Source: Paraspadella gotoi
Lineage: Eukaryota; Chaetognatha
Direction: 5' to 3'
DNA: 64,000 bases
Assembly (NCBI GenBank): GCA_051294375.1
Contig: CM119264.1
Location: forward strand, 20,364,248-20,428,247
The position numbers were made by a program, and so were the translations under genes. Positions 10,986 to 21,679 of the stretch are shown piece after piece; positions within the stretch are counted from its first letter, which is position 1; each line of letters begins with the position of its first letter. Below the pieces are notes generated by a model. The model searched no databases and was not told the DNA's origin. It saw nothing but the letters and a program-made list of their open reading frames with translations.

Positions 10986-11728
10986 ATAAGAAAGTCAATG
11001 AACCCCAATCCCCTTCAAAACGTCGTACGGGAAAATTTGTGATCATTTATCATTTCGAGGTTTTTTTAAGTGAATCGTATTCAATGGTTGTACGTTGTCT
11101 TTTCGTAGCTGTCTTTGTTCCCAAGCCTTCGAGCCGCGAGCCACTCGGCTCATAAAAAAATGATTGATTATAAAATTACCAATGACCGTTGGTGAGATAT
11201 GCGATCGGCCTTAAAATATGCGAGTGACCTTAAAAGCAAGCGCTTAGCATACGAGAGGGTTAAACTCGTTCAAAAAATGATTTATTGCTATTTTCATCCA
11301 TTTTCTAACAAAAAAAAATATATATATCTAAATCCCGTATGTTTTTTTCGTCCAAAAATCATACCACTTTCTTTATCTTGTCATCTTCACGCCAAATCAT
11401 CATCGCATTCTGTCGTCTTCGTCATCGTCACCATCATCGTTATCATCATCCTCATCTTTCTCATCGTCGGCCCCATGTTGTCTTCCTGTTTAGATCATCT
11501 CCTCTTTCATTCGAATTTCAAGTGAAATCAGACTAAAAAGAAATAAATAGGAAAAAAAAACTGAAAAATAATTTGTTTTTAGTTTTATCGCGAAAAAATT
11601 TGTGGGGCTTCGTATTTAAAAAAAGATCCGAAAAATTAAAACTTTGTTCCAACCTAATATTCGTTTATTCTCCTCGACTGTTTTGTTTGGGATTTGTTTT
11701 GAACTATTTTTCTTCGCTCGTCCCCGAG

Positions 11729-11809
11729 AGGCTCGTTCAAATGATGCCAAAGGACGAAAAAACGATGGGGAAAATGAAAAGTTTATCCAACCGGTTCATC
11801 TTCGCCAAG
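11729..11809 (+). CDS. Internal exon candidate, Lys/Met-rich
   Basis: An 81-bp segment (27 codons) with a pyrimidine-rich acceptor (TTTTTCTTCGCTCGTCCCCGAG, ending at 11728) and donor AAG/GTTTGT at 11810; phase 0 at both ends. The peptide starts RLVQMMPKDEKTMGKMK and ends SNRFIFAK. It could be a further exon of the plus-strand gene at 3.2-9.4 kb or of another gene. A second frame is also open through it, so the frame choice is uncertain. No domain recognised. Confidence 0.3.
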
Positions 11810-12074
11810 GTTTGTTACTTTTTATCTATGATTATACCAATTCGTTTGTTGAACGACAAAATGTTTAGAATTCAATCTTGTTCAAGGACCCGAAATAAAA
11901 AAGTAATATTAAATTTAAAGAGAAAATTCGTTTCACTATTGACAATGTTAACTCTTTATATTTTCTAATTCTTCAAATGTGTCTGCAGAAGAACATTATA
12001 AATTCACTTGTTGACTTTTAATTTTCTATTTACTGTAGAATTCTTACAAGCGATTTACTTTTGAAACTGGTACA

Positions 12075-12235
12075 ACTGATATAAAATTATCCATTCATTC
12101 AAAAAACAAGCGATCTTGCCCCAGACTTTAGACAGGCGTTGGTGGTTTGGTGGTTTATACTTAAAGACAGACATAGTCAATAGACATAGCAGGACGCTGC
12201 AAGTTTTCAATCAAGACTCTCTTACAGTCTCGTTT
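12075..12235 (-). repeat. Dispersed repeat D, copy 2
   Basis: Inverted relative to the copy at 2884. It contains the complement of GATAGCTTATTTATT-like sequence and of the AAAGCCTGTCC hairpin, and continues into AATCAAGACTCTCTTACAG, also seen in the copy at 47.93-48.09 kb. About 10-15 percent diverged by eye. Confidence 0.65.
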
Positions 12236-12543
12236 TTTCACTCCCAGAGTACCTGGTTTTCCTATCGATGAAGTGGTATAATGTTTCAAAGAATGTTTCA
12301 ATTGAATAAAAAGACCACTCTCGATATATATCGTCACATTGTAAAGCATGAAACGTTAACTTTGGATTTGTTTTATTTCTGCAAGCCGTAGTAGTAATTC
12401 GCTATTCAGCAGTACTTTCCCGATTTAAGATTTCGTTAAAGCGAGCTTGGTCCTTTGAACTCAGTACAAACGGGTCGAATCAGTCGATCTCCCTCAGTCA
12501 ACAACGAAAACGTTTTGTTTGTTTTGGCTCCAAATCTCCCTCA

Positions 12544-12547
<4 letters not shown>

Positions 12548-12585
<38 letters not shown>
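12548..12585. repeat. (CT)n microsatellite
   Basis: Perfect CT dinucleotide repeat. The open frames running through it are low-complexity artefacts. Confidence 0.95.
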
Positions 12586-12586
<1 letters not shown>

Positions 12587-12769
12587 TCTTCTTATCCTCT
12601 TTCTTTCCCTCTTAAACTCGCTTCGGGAGATTTACTTCTTTCCAAACATTTATATTGCAATTTTTTTATTTACCTTTATTTTTCTTTCCATCTCATGCAT
12701 TTTTACCATTTCTTTTCTTTCGGCAAATACTACTAATGGTTTTTTCTCCAAGAAAAGGGAGACCGGCTG

Positions 12770-13970
12770 AGTCACGTCTCCAGCAGGTTGAGGAATGACG
12801 AAAAGCGCTTTCGGTGTCTGACACCGTATCTGTGCTTCATTAACTGATTCACCACCAACGGTACTTGGATATCAGTTCCATACCACCCATAAACATTATA
12901 AACTACTTAATATGGATACAAAAGTAACCAAGCCATGATTTAATTAAATTCAAAAATATTTTTATTTTTACGACCTACGAATGAATGACGGAAACTTGAA
13001 TATTTATTCTTAATTTTATAATTAGAAATCATTATAACGATAAAGTACGTATTTCCATGAAAAATGTATATTTTAGATTATATACCTAATACGTCCATGT
13101 GTGCATGTAAGTTTGTCTAAGTTTATTGTATTTAAATCGTACGTTGTTTTCTCTCCTCCCACAGTCCTCCTGCGAGTACTCGCAACTTAATGAACCAAGT
13201 GTCAATTATAGAAATGCGATGAAAGTCCGATAAAGTAGATAGAAGAATACCAAATGCGGTTATTGAGGGAAAAAGGTTTCCGTTTAAAAACTGGAAACGA
13301 CAGACGAGAATGAACGTAAAAATATTGGCTTCTTCAACGGTTCTCCACCTTTTCTTTAATAAGACATATTGGGTTTATTCTGCAGAAAAACGATACCGTA
13401 ATTCCATTTTATATTTTTTTAAAACTCGACATAAATATTGGGTTTTGCTGACTTTAAAATATTTAAAAAAAAATTAACTGCCGAACACTATTAGTAAGAA
13501 AAACTTTCGGAGTAGTTTTTTGGGAACATGGTATCTCTCAGGGAAATTTGCTATGAGTTTCTTCATGCATTAGTAATGATATAAGTAAATGCTTGGAGAA
13601 TAAGATAGTTCCAATCTTGGAAACACCATAATATGATTTTCATTGCATACACTCGAGACCTATAGCACTTTAACGCTCTTCTCATTTTTTTATTGTGACA
13701 AATCCTAGAAACTTAATCTAAAAAGCGCCCTCTTTGTCAGATAATTTCGGGTTGCTAAACTGGAAGTGAAAGGCGCTAAAATTTGTTTTACTTGTAGAAA
13801 GAAAGTAAAGATAGGCCAATAGGATTCCGGTCACCACATTTCGCTTAGTCAAAGTTTTTTAATTTGCTAACGGTTTTGAATATTGAGCCAGAAGTTATTT
13901 GCCACGATTTGATCCTCTCATCCGTGCTTATTAACTAAAAATACTTCCACTAATTAAAACTTTCGCTTTC
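12770..13970. other. Intergenic sequence without supported feature
   Basis: AT-rich, with no splice-bounded frame or repeat that I can match elsewhere in the window. Confidence 0.4.
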
Positions 13971-14164
13971 TGAACATTAAGGCTTGTTCTGGTACCCTGT
14001 CTTGCACACACTCGCTCGGTTAGCACTTAGCAGATACAAGGATTCGCTCCGCCTGCCGCCCACCACCAGCGAACTTCCCCCGCATTCCCTCTATTATCTC
14101 ACGCGTCAAACCCTCGGTGGTTATTATTATTCTTTTTCTTGGTATTCCGGAGGCTTCGGCTTAA

Positions 14165-14205
14165 CGCGCTCCGATTGGTTCTCGCCCGACGGACCAATCG
14201 AGTTC
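14165..14205. promoter_or_regulatory. Inverted pair of CCAAT boxes
   Basis: An ATTGG box (GATTGG, 14173-14178) and a CCAAT box (CCAATC, 14194-14199) face each other within a short GC-rich, CpG-containing island (about 13990-14225). Facing CCAAT boxes about 20 bp apart are typical of NF-Y-dependent, sometimes bidirectional, promoters. No first exon can be assigned. The R element inserted immediately downstream at 14279. Confidence 0.35.
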
Positions 14206-14278
14206 TAGCATAATCCCGCACGACGATGAATCTAATTATTTATTTTTAAGAAATTTTGGGTTTGTTTTGTTGTTTTGT

Positions 14279-15630
14279 TATCGAGCCTGCCGGCGAAGCC
14301 GGTCAGGGCTCGATTTTGTTTCGGGTCAGCTTCTTTGTGACGTTGTCGTCACGCTTTTTTATATAAAAACTACTACGCTTTTATAGTTTTGGATGGGACT
14401 TACCTTTTTTTTTAAATAAAAATTATTATGAATTACGATGAAGTTTTATATAAGTGTGCGATCATAGTAAGTTAAAAATTAAAATATGGCTTCTCATCTT
14501 GAAATAGCTTTGAAATTTTCTTATTATATTTGGATTCAAGTATTTTCTTTTTGGATTTCCACTTCAATAAGATTTACTGAAATATGCAAATGAGATTAAA
14601 GTACTCATTATAATATCCAAATTGGTATATAAAAATGCTTTAATCTAATTTACATATTGCAGTAAATAATAGTGAAGATAAAATTCATAAAAAAATATTT
14701 GAGTCAATAAAAAATCAATCAAAAGACCTTTTTAATGAGAAGCTATATCTTAATTTTAATACAAATAAAAATGAATTCTTTTACAAGCTATAATTGGAAA
14801 AAAATTGTAACATTTTCCAATTGTAAACAATTGTAACATTTTTTTGCCTTTCTTTTATTTCTTTAAATTATACATATATTTTTTTTTTTCAGGTGCTGCC
14901 TTTTCCAAACCGTTTAAAAACGAATTCAGGTTCTGCAGTGATTGTACAGCTGCCTTCCAGCAGCTGTCCAGCTTTCTCTCTCTCTCTCTGTCTCTCTCTC
15001 TGTTTCTCTCTGTCTCTCTCTCTCTTTCTGTACGATCTCTTGCCTGATCGTTCGTTTTTTGAAAAATTTTGATAATTTTTTTCATTCTAAAACTTTTATT
15101 ATCGCCATTTATTCCGCGCTTTTTTCTCAATACAAAATCTCAAAAGTATATCCAAGATTTTTGTGGATTTATTCTCTTTCTTTCTCTCTCTCTCTCTTTC
15201 TCTCTCTCTTTCACTCATACACGCATTTGTTTGGTTTTATTTACGATGAATGATTCATCGCGTCAATGAAAGGCTATCATTGCATCAATGAATGACTATC
15301 ATCTTATCAATTAATGATTATCATCACATCAATGAATGACTATCATCGCATCAATCATTTGGTTATCATCACATCAATCATTTGGTTATCATCGCATCAA
15401 TTATTGGTTATCATCGCATCAATATTTGGTTATCATCGCATCAATATTTGGTTATCATCGCGTCAATAATTGGTTATCATTGCATCAATAATCAATTCCG
15501 ATTACATCGATAAATTATTATTACATCAATAATTCGTTATCGCATCAATCATTCATTTTTTTCCCGGATTTTTTCATTGATTTTCTTTGATAGCTTGCAG
15601 GCTCGATCAATACTACTTTTAAGATTTTTT
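14279..15630 (+). mobile_element. Composite repeat R, copy 1
   Basis: Begins ATCGAGCC with a short hairpin (CCGGCGAAGCCGG), continues through an AT-rich block (TATGGCTTCTCATCTTGAAA), a module with GTTCAGG/CTGCAGTGATTGTACAG, a (CT)n island, a conserved TCGTTCGTTTTTTGAAAAAT block, a second (CT)n island, then a TATCATCGCATCAA minisatellite, and ends GGCTCGAT... CTTTTAAGATTTTT. The ends ATCGAGCC and GGCTCGAT are inverted. No coding frame seen. Other copies: 20468, 21680, 60005 and, inverted, 52626. Confidence 0.75.
15240..15560 (+). repeat. Minisatellite, ~22-bp unit TATCATCGCATCAAT
   Basis: About fourteen imperfect units of TATCATCGCATCAATnnnTGGT type inside R copy 1. The same array occurs in the other R copies at 21.54-21.65, 24.11-24.36, 52.88-53.03 (inverted) and 63.11-63.35 kb, so it is an integral part of the element. 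Confidence 0.85.
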
Positions 15631-15808
15631 TTTCTTTTCTTTTTTTGCTTCTTATTTATTTTTTTTCACTTTCTCCTTTTTTGCAGTCTTGTCTCACTTG
15701 ATTCAATTAAGAGAACTGATTGCTTCCTCGCGAAACTGGAGGAGATAGTAGTTGCAATAGATGTTGCGGAGAAAAAGCGCTTCGATCGCGTTTTATTCAA
15801 TGAAGCCG

Positions 15809-16063
15809 TGTGGCGGTATATTTACACCGCCTCACGTCCTCCATCGTTCAGCCAAATCCATTGGCTCAGAGGGGGAACACACCATCCCAGGCGTAGAGTT
15901 CCATCCACAGTCCTAACCCCTTCCCTATGCGTTGACAAAGCGAGACCGTCCTAGGGTAACCGCGCCAGTGACTAGAGGCGTCACTGAGGGTTGAAAGCCG
16001 TCAAAGCCAACAGTGAGATACCCCATCCCAATGGGCATCAAAGGCAACCCGGATGTTGCCATA
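15809..16063 (+). mobile_element. LTR-like element family C, copy 1
   Basis: Starts TGTGGCGGTATATTTACACCGC, a perfect hairpin (GGCGGT/ACCGCC), then an inner hairpin AGCCAA/TTGGCT leading into a good Pol III A box TGGCTCAGAGG and a B-box-like TTCCATCC. It ends TTGCCATA. Flanks GCCG (15805-15808) and TCCG (16064-16067) are a near-match 4-bp target duplication. Copy 2 is at 34627. Shares the 'CGCCAGTGAC...' core and TGCCATA end with family A (26537, 57832). No coding capacity. Confidence 0.65.
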
Positions 16064-16861
16064 TCCGTGGCTTATTCAGTTATTAACTTTCGCAAAAATA
16101 CACGTATAGGATTCTCTTGAGCCAGTTTCCCGCGGGACCAGAGACGTCATCGCGAATGAGCCTTTAACAGCAAATTACGCTTTCGTTTTATTACTTTTCC
16201 TTTTGTTGCTCATTTCTCTCTGTTGTTCGAAGGGACTGATGAAAACCTAACAATGAAATTAAAAAAGCAAAAAAAATGTTGACTCTCAGTTATATATTGT
16301 TTAAAGAATATAACGCACTATATGAGCTCAGTAGGGTGGATGACGGAAAATATCACAGGGCCTCGCTATCGAGCCAGAACGACTACACTATATGAGCTCA
16401 GTAGGGTGGATGACGGAAAATATCACATATATCGTTTATCCTTTCATTCCAACTATACTTTTCACGATATAAATTTTTACAACGCAGTAGTCGGTGATCT
16501 TGACACTGATTTTTCAAAGCATGATTCTATCGAGATGTTGACTAAAAAATATCGCATCTTTTTTGCTGTTGACAATGACGGCCGGAACAGGTTGAAAACT
16601 TGAAGTTCTCTCAAATAAATAATGGTTAAGTGACTGTTAGAGATAATGAAAATGAAAAAAAATTTAAAATTTATCTTATTAATTAGCGCACGGAAGCATT
16701 TAAAGATTTTTTTATTACTATATAAAGTTTCAAATTTTTTTTAATTTTTCAATTTTTTTAATAGATTCTGATAGAGCTTTAAAAGTTAGATAAAGGTTAT
16801 TAATACAAATTTTTAAAAATTTGTTGTTTTATTAATGAAAATTTTAAAAAACCATGAAATT
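16064..16861. other. Sequence with a ~60-bp direct repeat
   Basis: A block beginning CACTATATGAGCTCAGTAGG and ending in AATATCACA occurs twice in direct orientation (about 16317-16358 and 16387-16427), joined by GGCCTCGCTATCGAGCCAGAACG. The rest is AT-rich without a supported gene. Confidence 0.55.
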
Positions 16862-18600
16862 CAGCCAATGATAATTCACTTTGTCGGTCTGACGGTCCGC
16901 CCCCTCAATATTGTCGGGCACTAACTTATATCATGTCAGAACATCGAATTATGATAAATTATGCAAAAAAAATTATGTCCGTCCGTCCGTCCGTCCGTCC
17001 GTCCCACCTTAGCAAAAAACACCAATTACTCGTGATTGGATGGATGGATAGATTGGAATGAAATTTTGTGTGTCGATAGGGAAGTGTGTGATTAAGCTGT
17101 ATATGAAGTTTCGATGGAATCGTCCGATTGGAAATGAGTTTAAATGGAAAAAATAAAAAAATAAATTTCACTATTTGAACACCAAGTGGATGGGGCGATT
17201 GACTATAAATTTTGTATTTGCGTAGGAAAGTGTGTGATTGAGCTGGAAATAAAGTTTCGATGGAATCGTTTGAGTGGAAATGAGTTTAAATGGAAAAAAA
17301 CAAAAAACCTGTTTCATTAATTGATTATGCTTCTTTTTCCTTTTATATTAAATGTAAATGAAGGATGTATTAATAAATCAAATAATTAATCAGTTAATTA
17401 ATCAATTAATAATTAATAATAATTAATAATTAATTAATTAGTCAATCAATCCGTCCATCCGTCCCATCTTAGCAAAAAGCTCCAATAACTCGTGATTGGC
17501 TGGTTGGATTGGAATGAAATTTTGTGTGTGGGTAGGACAGTGTGAGATGAAGCTGGATTTAAAGTCTCGATGGAATCGTGCGAGTGGAAATGAGTTTAAA
17601 TGGAAAAAACATAAGTTGCATTTACTAAAATCTTTTTACTTATTTTAACCAATAAATACTCTATTTAATCATAATTGGATGAATAGATATAGTTGAAATT
17701 TTGTGTGTGGGTAGGAAAGTGTGTGACGAAGCTTGATACAAAGTTTCGGTGGAAACGTACGAGTGAAAATGAGTTTAAATAAAAAAAAAAAGAGTCACAT
17801 TTACTTGAATCTTTTTGTTTTCACGATTTGTTAGTCCTGCAATGTTACTTATTATAACCCATAATTACTCGAATTAATCATAATTGAATTAATATATTGA
17901 AAAGGAAAGTGTGTGAAGAAGCTAGATATAAAGTTTTGATGGAATTGTGCCTATGGAAATAAGTTTAAATGGAAAAAACATAATTCACATTTTCTTGAAT
18001 CTTTTTTATTTATGATTACTAATAAATGTTTTAATTAATTAATTAATTAATTTGAAAAAATGATACAATTTAAAAAAATTATGCAAGTTGAAAAAATTAT
18101 GCCTGTTGAAAAAAATATGCAAGTTGAAAAAATTATGCAAGTTTAAAAAAAATGCAAGTTGAAAAAAAATGCAAGTTGAAAAAATTATGCAAGTTAAAAA
18201 AATTATGGCAAGTTTTGAAAAAAATTATGCAAGTTGAAAAAATGATGCAAGTTTAAAAAATGATGCAGGTTAAAAAAATGATGCGAATTGTAAAAATGAT
18301 GTAAATTGAAAAAATGATGAGTTGAAAAAAATTATGTACGTGGAAAAATGATGCGAGTTGAAAAAATGATGCGAGTTAAAAAAATGATGCGAATTGTAAA
18401 AATGATGTAAATTGAAAAAATGCGATGAGGTTGATAAAATTATGTGCGTGGAAAAAATTATACGAGTGCAAAAAATGATGCTAGTTAAAACATGATGCGA
18501 GTTAAAAAAAAATTTTAAAAATATTATGATTTATCATCTGATTAGCAGATTACCGCTTAATTATTGTAGGCAGATCCGACATTGTTTGCTCAAACTTGTT
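16862..18600 (+). mobile_element. Repeat family G, long copy
   Basis: Begins in the AATTCACTTTGTCGGTC block, passes a CCGT/GTCC tandem tract (16978-17003), then five or six diverged repeats of a roughly 150-200-bp unit with landmarks AAATTTTGTGTGTGGGTAGG, TTTCGATGGAATCGT and GAAATGAGTTTAAATGGAAA, then a short-unit minisatellite, and closes with CAGATCCGACATTGTTTGCT and CAAACTTGTT at about 18571-18599. The closing end is identical in type to those at 7410 and 54233. Confidence 0.75.
18062..18517 (+). repeat. Minisatellite, ~17-bp unit GCAAGTTGAAAAAATTAT
   Basis: Around 25 imperfect tandem units in which GTTGAAAAAA alternates with TTATGCA or TGATGC. It belongs to family G: a two-unit remnant lies at about 52576-52622 in the other long copy. 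Confidence 0.9.
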
Positions 18601-18751
18601 CTATTTTTAACCAATTTATTGTCAAAATTTTAAATAATTGTAGTACTAACCTTCATTTAACTTTTCAAGCTTTATATGAATCCGTTCTTAAAAAATGCAA
18701 TTTTTAAAAAAAATTTTGTTATTTGTTATATATTTGTTATATACTTATTAA

Positions 18752-18838
18752 CCACCAAAGCCTGTCCAAAGTCAGGGGCAAGATAGCTTATTTATTAAAT
18801 GAATGGATAATTTTTATATTGGTTGTACCAATTTCATA
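18752..18838 (+). repeat. Dispersed repeat D, copy 3
   Basis: Nearly identical to the second half of the copy at 2884 (from ACCACCAAAGCCTGTCC to TTGTACCAATTTCAT). Immediately downstream the sequence is unrelated. Confidence 0.75.
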
Positions 18839-19600
18839 TTAATAAATATTTAAAAGCTTCAGTGCAACAACCCTATGAACTAATTAAAAAAGTGACATTG
18901 AAAATCGATTTAGTAATAGAAGGAAAAAAGAAATTTTTTTGAGGAACTAAAAGTTATAAAAAGTGTTCAATTTTGGCCCGCCTTAGACTTAGTGAGCATT
19001 TCTGGTAGACCAAGTTCCATTCTTACGACCACAAAAAACGGGGGAAAGGATATAACGACCGGAAATCGGAGAAAATGGCGAACACAAAAAGGGAAAGGAT
19101 AGAATATATGTGACGTTAAGACGCGTTACCTGCCCAGTCAGAGATTTAAAGCAAAGAATGTTTCTGGCCTATTAGATTAAATTAGATTATATTATATTAT
19201 GTTAGATTAATATAAATACTTACTAAGACTAAGGAGATAATCATAAGTATTAAATAACAACCTTGTCATAGACATCGACATAGATCTGGGTCTCTAGCTC
19301 TCATCTGCCACCAATCTACCTCTGATGTTCGGTTTACTTGGTCAACGGGTTTGTGATAAATTGCAAGATTTTATTTTCATGATTTTTTCGTCTTCATGTC
19401 TTTTATTACGTTTGGAGTTTCGATAAAAGCAGAAACTTAAAAATCAATCACCATCACGCCGCAGAAATTTTAATTTAATTTTTCCATTCACTTTCTCTTA
19501 GTCGCTACCAGTTTTTTTTGTTTGACTGTTCGACGCATTGTCGTATTCGTCTTACTTCAGGAAGCACTGTCGGTATTTTCTATCTTGAGAACCACCATAC
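18839..19600. other. Intergenic sequence
   Basis: Contains TTTTGGCCCGCCTTA near 18974, the same string that forms the terminal inverted repeat of the palindromic element at 46538-47444, so a fragment of that element may lie here. No gene is supported. Confidence 0.4.
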
Positions 19601-19609
19601 TTTGACTTG

Positions 19610-19673
19610 GTCGCCATAGCAAAGACATCGGTTCCATCCTCTCTACCATCCGGCGTTCAGATGCCATGGCAAC
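19610..19673. promoter_or_regulatory. Paired RFX X-box motifs
   Basis: Two close matches to the X-box consensus GTTGCCATGGCAAC lie 50 bp apart: GTCGCCATAGCAAA (19610-19623) and GATGCCATGGCAAC (19660-19673, one mismatch). RFX transcription factors bind such sites upstream of ciliary genes in many animals. The second site overlaps the ATG of the candidate exon at 19667, which weakens a promoter reading but not a site at the start of a transcript. Confidence 0.4.
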
Positions 19674-19774
19674 CACGCCGTTTCCGAATCAACGACGCCG
19701 GCTTTCGTCGAGATTCATTCCTTTGGCGACGAAAGACGAATTTCCTCATTTCGGCTTCCAGAATCTTGTTTCGG
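19667..19774 (+). CDS. Possible first coding exon, unrecognised
   Basis: From an ATG at 19667 the frame reads MATTPFPNQRRRLSSRF then IPLATKDEFPHFGFQNLVS, with a possible donor TCG/GTGAAC at 19775; the frame remains open to 19903 with increasingly hydrophobic, repeat-like sequence. GC content is raised. It follows the paired X-box motifs directly. The opposite strand is also open, so the coding strand is not certain. Confidence 0.25.
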
Positions 19775-19909
19775 TGAACCATGACCCAGAATCGATGCTT
19801 ATTTCCCGGTTTTTTCCTTTCCCTCCATTTATTTCCATCTTTGCCGCCTCCTTGACACTCACACTCAGTTTGAAAATATTTGTATATTTTTCTTCGATCC
19901 GTTAGGTTT

Positions 19910-20467
19910 TTCACATTTATCATCTTTTTATAATCTTTTAATTTTTTCTAGCAAACTTAATCATCTGTTTCTGTCGCACAAGTCTATTTTCATTCGGACA
20001 TGCTCTTTTACTAAGAACATGCAAAGAATAATGCGCAAAATTACACCTAGGTCTACTATCCTACTATAAGTTACTTGCTTTTAAATATCGGAACGTCTCT
20101 GTTTTCTTAATCTCCACCTAAGAATTAACGGGACATTTCACTCACCTACCCAGTGGGTAGTACTCACCCACCCACCCTCGTTCACCATATAACGCCACCT
20201 TCCCACCTTCCACCTTCTGCGCTTCGGCTTAGAAAAGCGAAGGGGAATTCACAAATCAATTAGTCTCTTTCCTTTTCTTTAATTGCCGCCAGCGTTTCTC
20301 TTTCGACGCCGGGAGAAACACTTCCGGCGTCGCGCTAACGATTCTCTCGAGACGCGACTCGCGAGACAATCGATCTTCCCTCGATTTTCAAAGGTCAATT
20401 ACAAAAATTACATTTTCGTGCGGAAGGGGCGAACATTTATAATTCAATCCGGCTTTGAGCTTTTTTT
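19910..20467. other. Intergenic, tandem CCCACC tract, CpG-rich patch
   Basis: A CCACCCACC-type short repeat lies near 20135-20215. A CpG-rich patch (20283-20400) has no convincing splice-bounded frame. Confidence 0.4.
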
Positions 20468-21679
20468 ATCGAGCCTACCGGCGATATTGATTCAGGTCAG
20501 CTTCTTTGTGTCGGTGTCGGTGTCGGTGTCGTCGTTGTCGTCGTCGTCGTCGTCGTCATCACGCTGTTTTTATATAAAAACTACTACGCTTTTATAGGTT
20601 TGGCTGGGACTTACCGTTTTTTTTAAATAAAAATTATTATGAATTATGATATTGTTTTACCAAAGTGTGCGATCATAATAAGTTAAACATTTAGATATGG
20701 CTTCTCATCTTGAAATAGCTTTGATATTTTCTTATTACATTTGGATTTAAGTATTTTTTGTTTGAATTTCCACTTCATTATTATTTACTGCAATATGCAA
20801 AGGAGATTATAGTACTCATTATAATATCCAAATTAGTATATAGAAATGCTTTAATCTAATTTACATATTGCAGTATATAATACTGAAGATGAAATTCAAA
20901 AAAAAATTTTTAAATCTATAATAAAAATGGGAAATCAAAGGAACTTTTTAATGAGAAGCTATATCTTAATTTTAATACAAATAAAAATAAAATCTTTTAC
21001 AATCTTTGATTGGAAAAAGTTGTAACAATTTCCAATTGTAAACAATTGTAACATTTTTTTTCCTTTCTTTTATTTCTTTAAATTATATATATATTTTTTT
21101 TTCCTATTTTTGTCAGTTGCTGCGTCTTCTGAACCTTTTAAAAACGATTTCAGGCTCTGCAGTGATTGTACAACTGCCTTCGAGCGGCTGTCCAGACGGT
21201 GTGGGGTTCTCTCTCTGTCTCTGTCTGTCTCTTTCTTTCTCTTTCTGTTCTCTCTCTCCTGTTCTCTGTCTCTGTCTCTCTCCCTCTCTCTGTACGATCT
21301 CTTGTGCGTGTCGTTTTTTGAAAAATTTTGATCATTTTTTTCCTTTTAAAACTTTATTATCGCCATTTTATTCTGCGCTTTTTTCTCAATGCAAAATCCC
21401 AAATTTACATCCGAGATTTTCGTGGTATTATTCTTCTTTCTCTCTCTCTTTCTTCTCTCTCTTCCTCTTCTCTTTCTCTCTCTCCTTCACTCATACACGC
21501 ATTGTGTTTGTTATTTATGATGAATGATTCATTGCGTCATGAATGACTATCATCGCATCAATGAATGATCTATCATCGCATTCAATATTTGGTTATCATC
21601 GCATCAATCATTTGGTTATCATCGCATCAATATTTGTTATCATTGAAAGTAGGCGAGATCCTATTCTTTTAAGATTTTT
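20468..21679 (+). mobile_element. Composite repeat R, copy 2
   Basis: Starts ATCGAGCCTACCGGCG, has a short GTC trinucleotide run (20520-20560), the TACTACGCTTTTATAGG block, the AT-rich block, two (CT)n islands and a shortened minisatellite. It ends CTTTTAAGATTTTT directly against the ATCGAGCC start of copy 3, so copies 2 and 3 are in tandem. Confidence 0.75.

Noticed and set aside
11199-11525. Open frame of about 108 codons starting MRSALKYASDLKSKR
   Set aside because: Only the first 27 codons look protein-like; the rest is TCATCG-type low complexity and no splice site limits the first part.
15240-15560. CRISPR-like array
   Set aside because: Units of about 22 bp run head to tail with no unique spacers of constant length; it is a eukaryotic minisatellite inside element R.
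16240-16260. CTGATGA match near 16238 as a hammerhead
   Set aside because: Followed by AAAACC without a stem II or GAAAC box.
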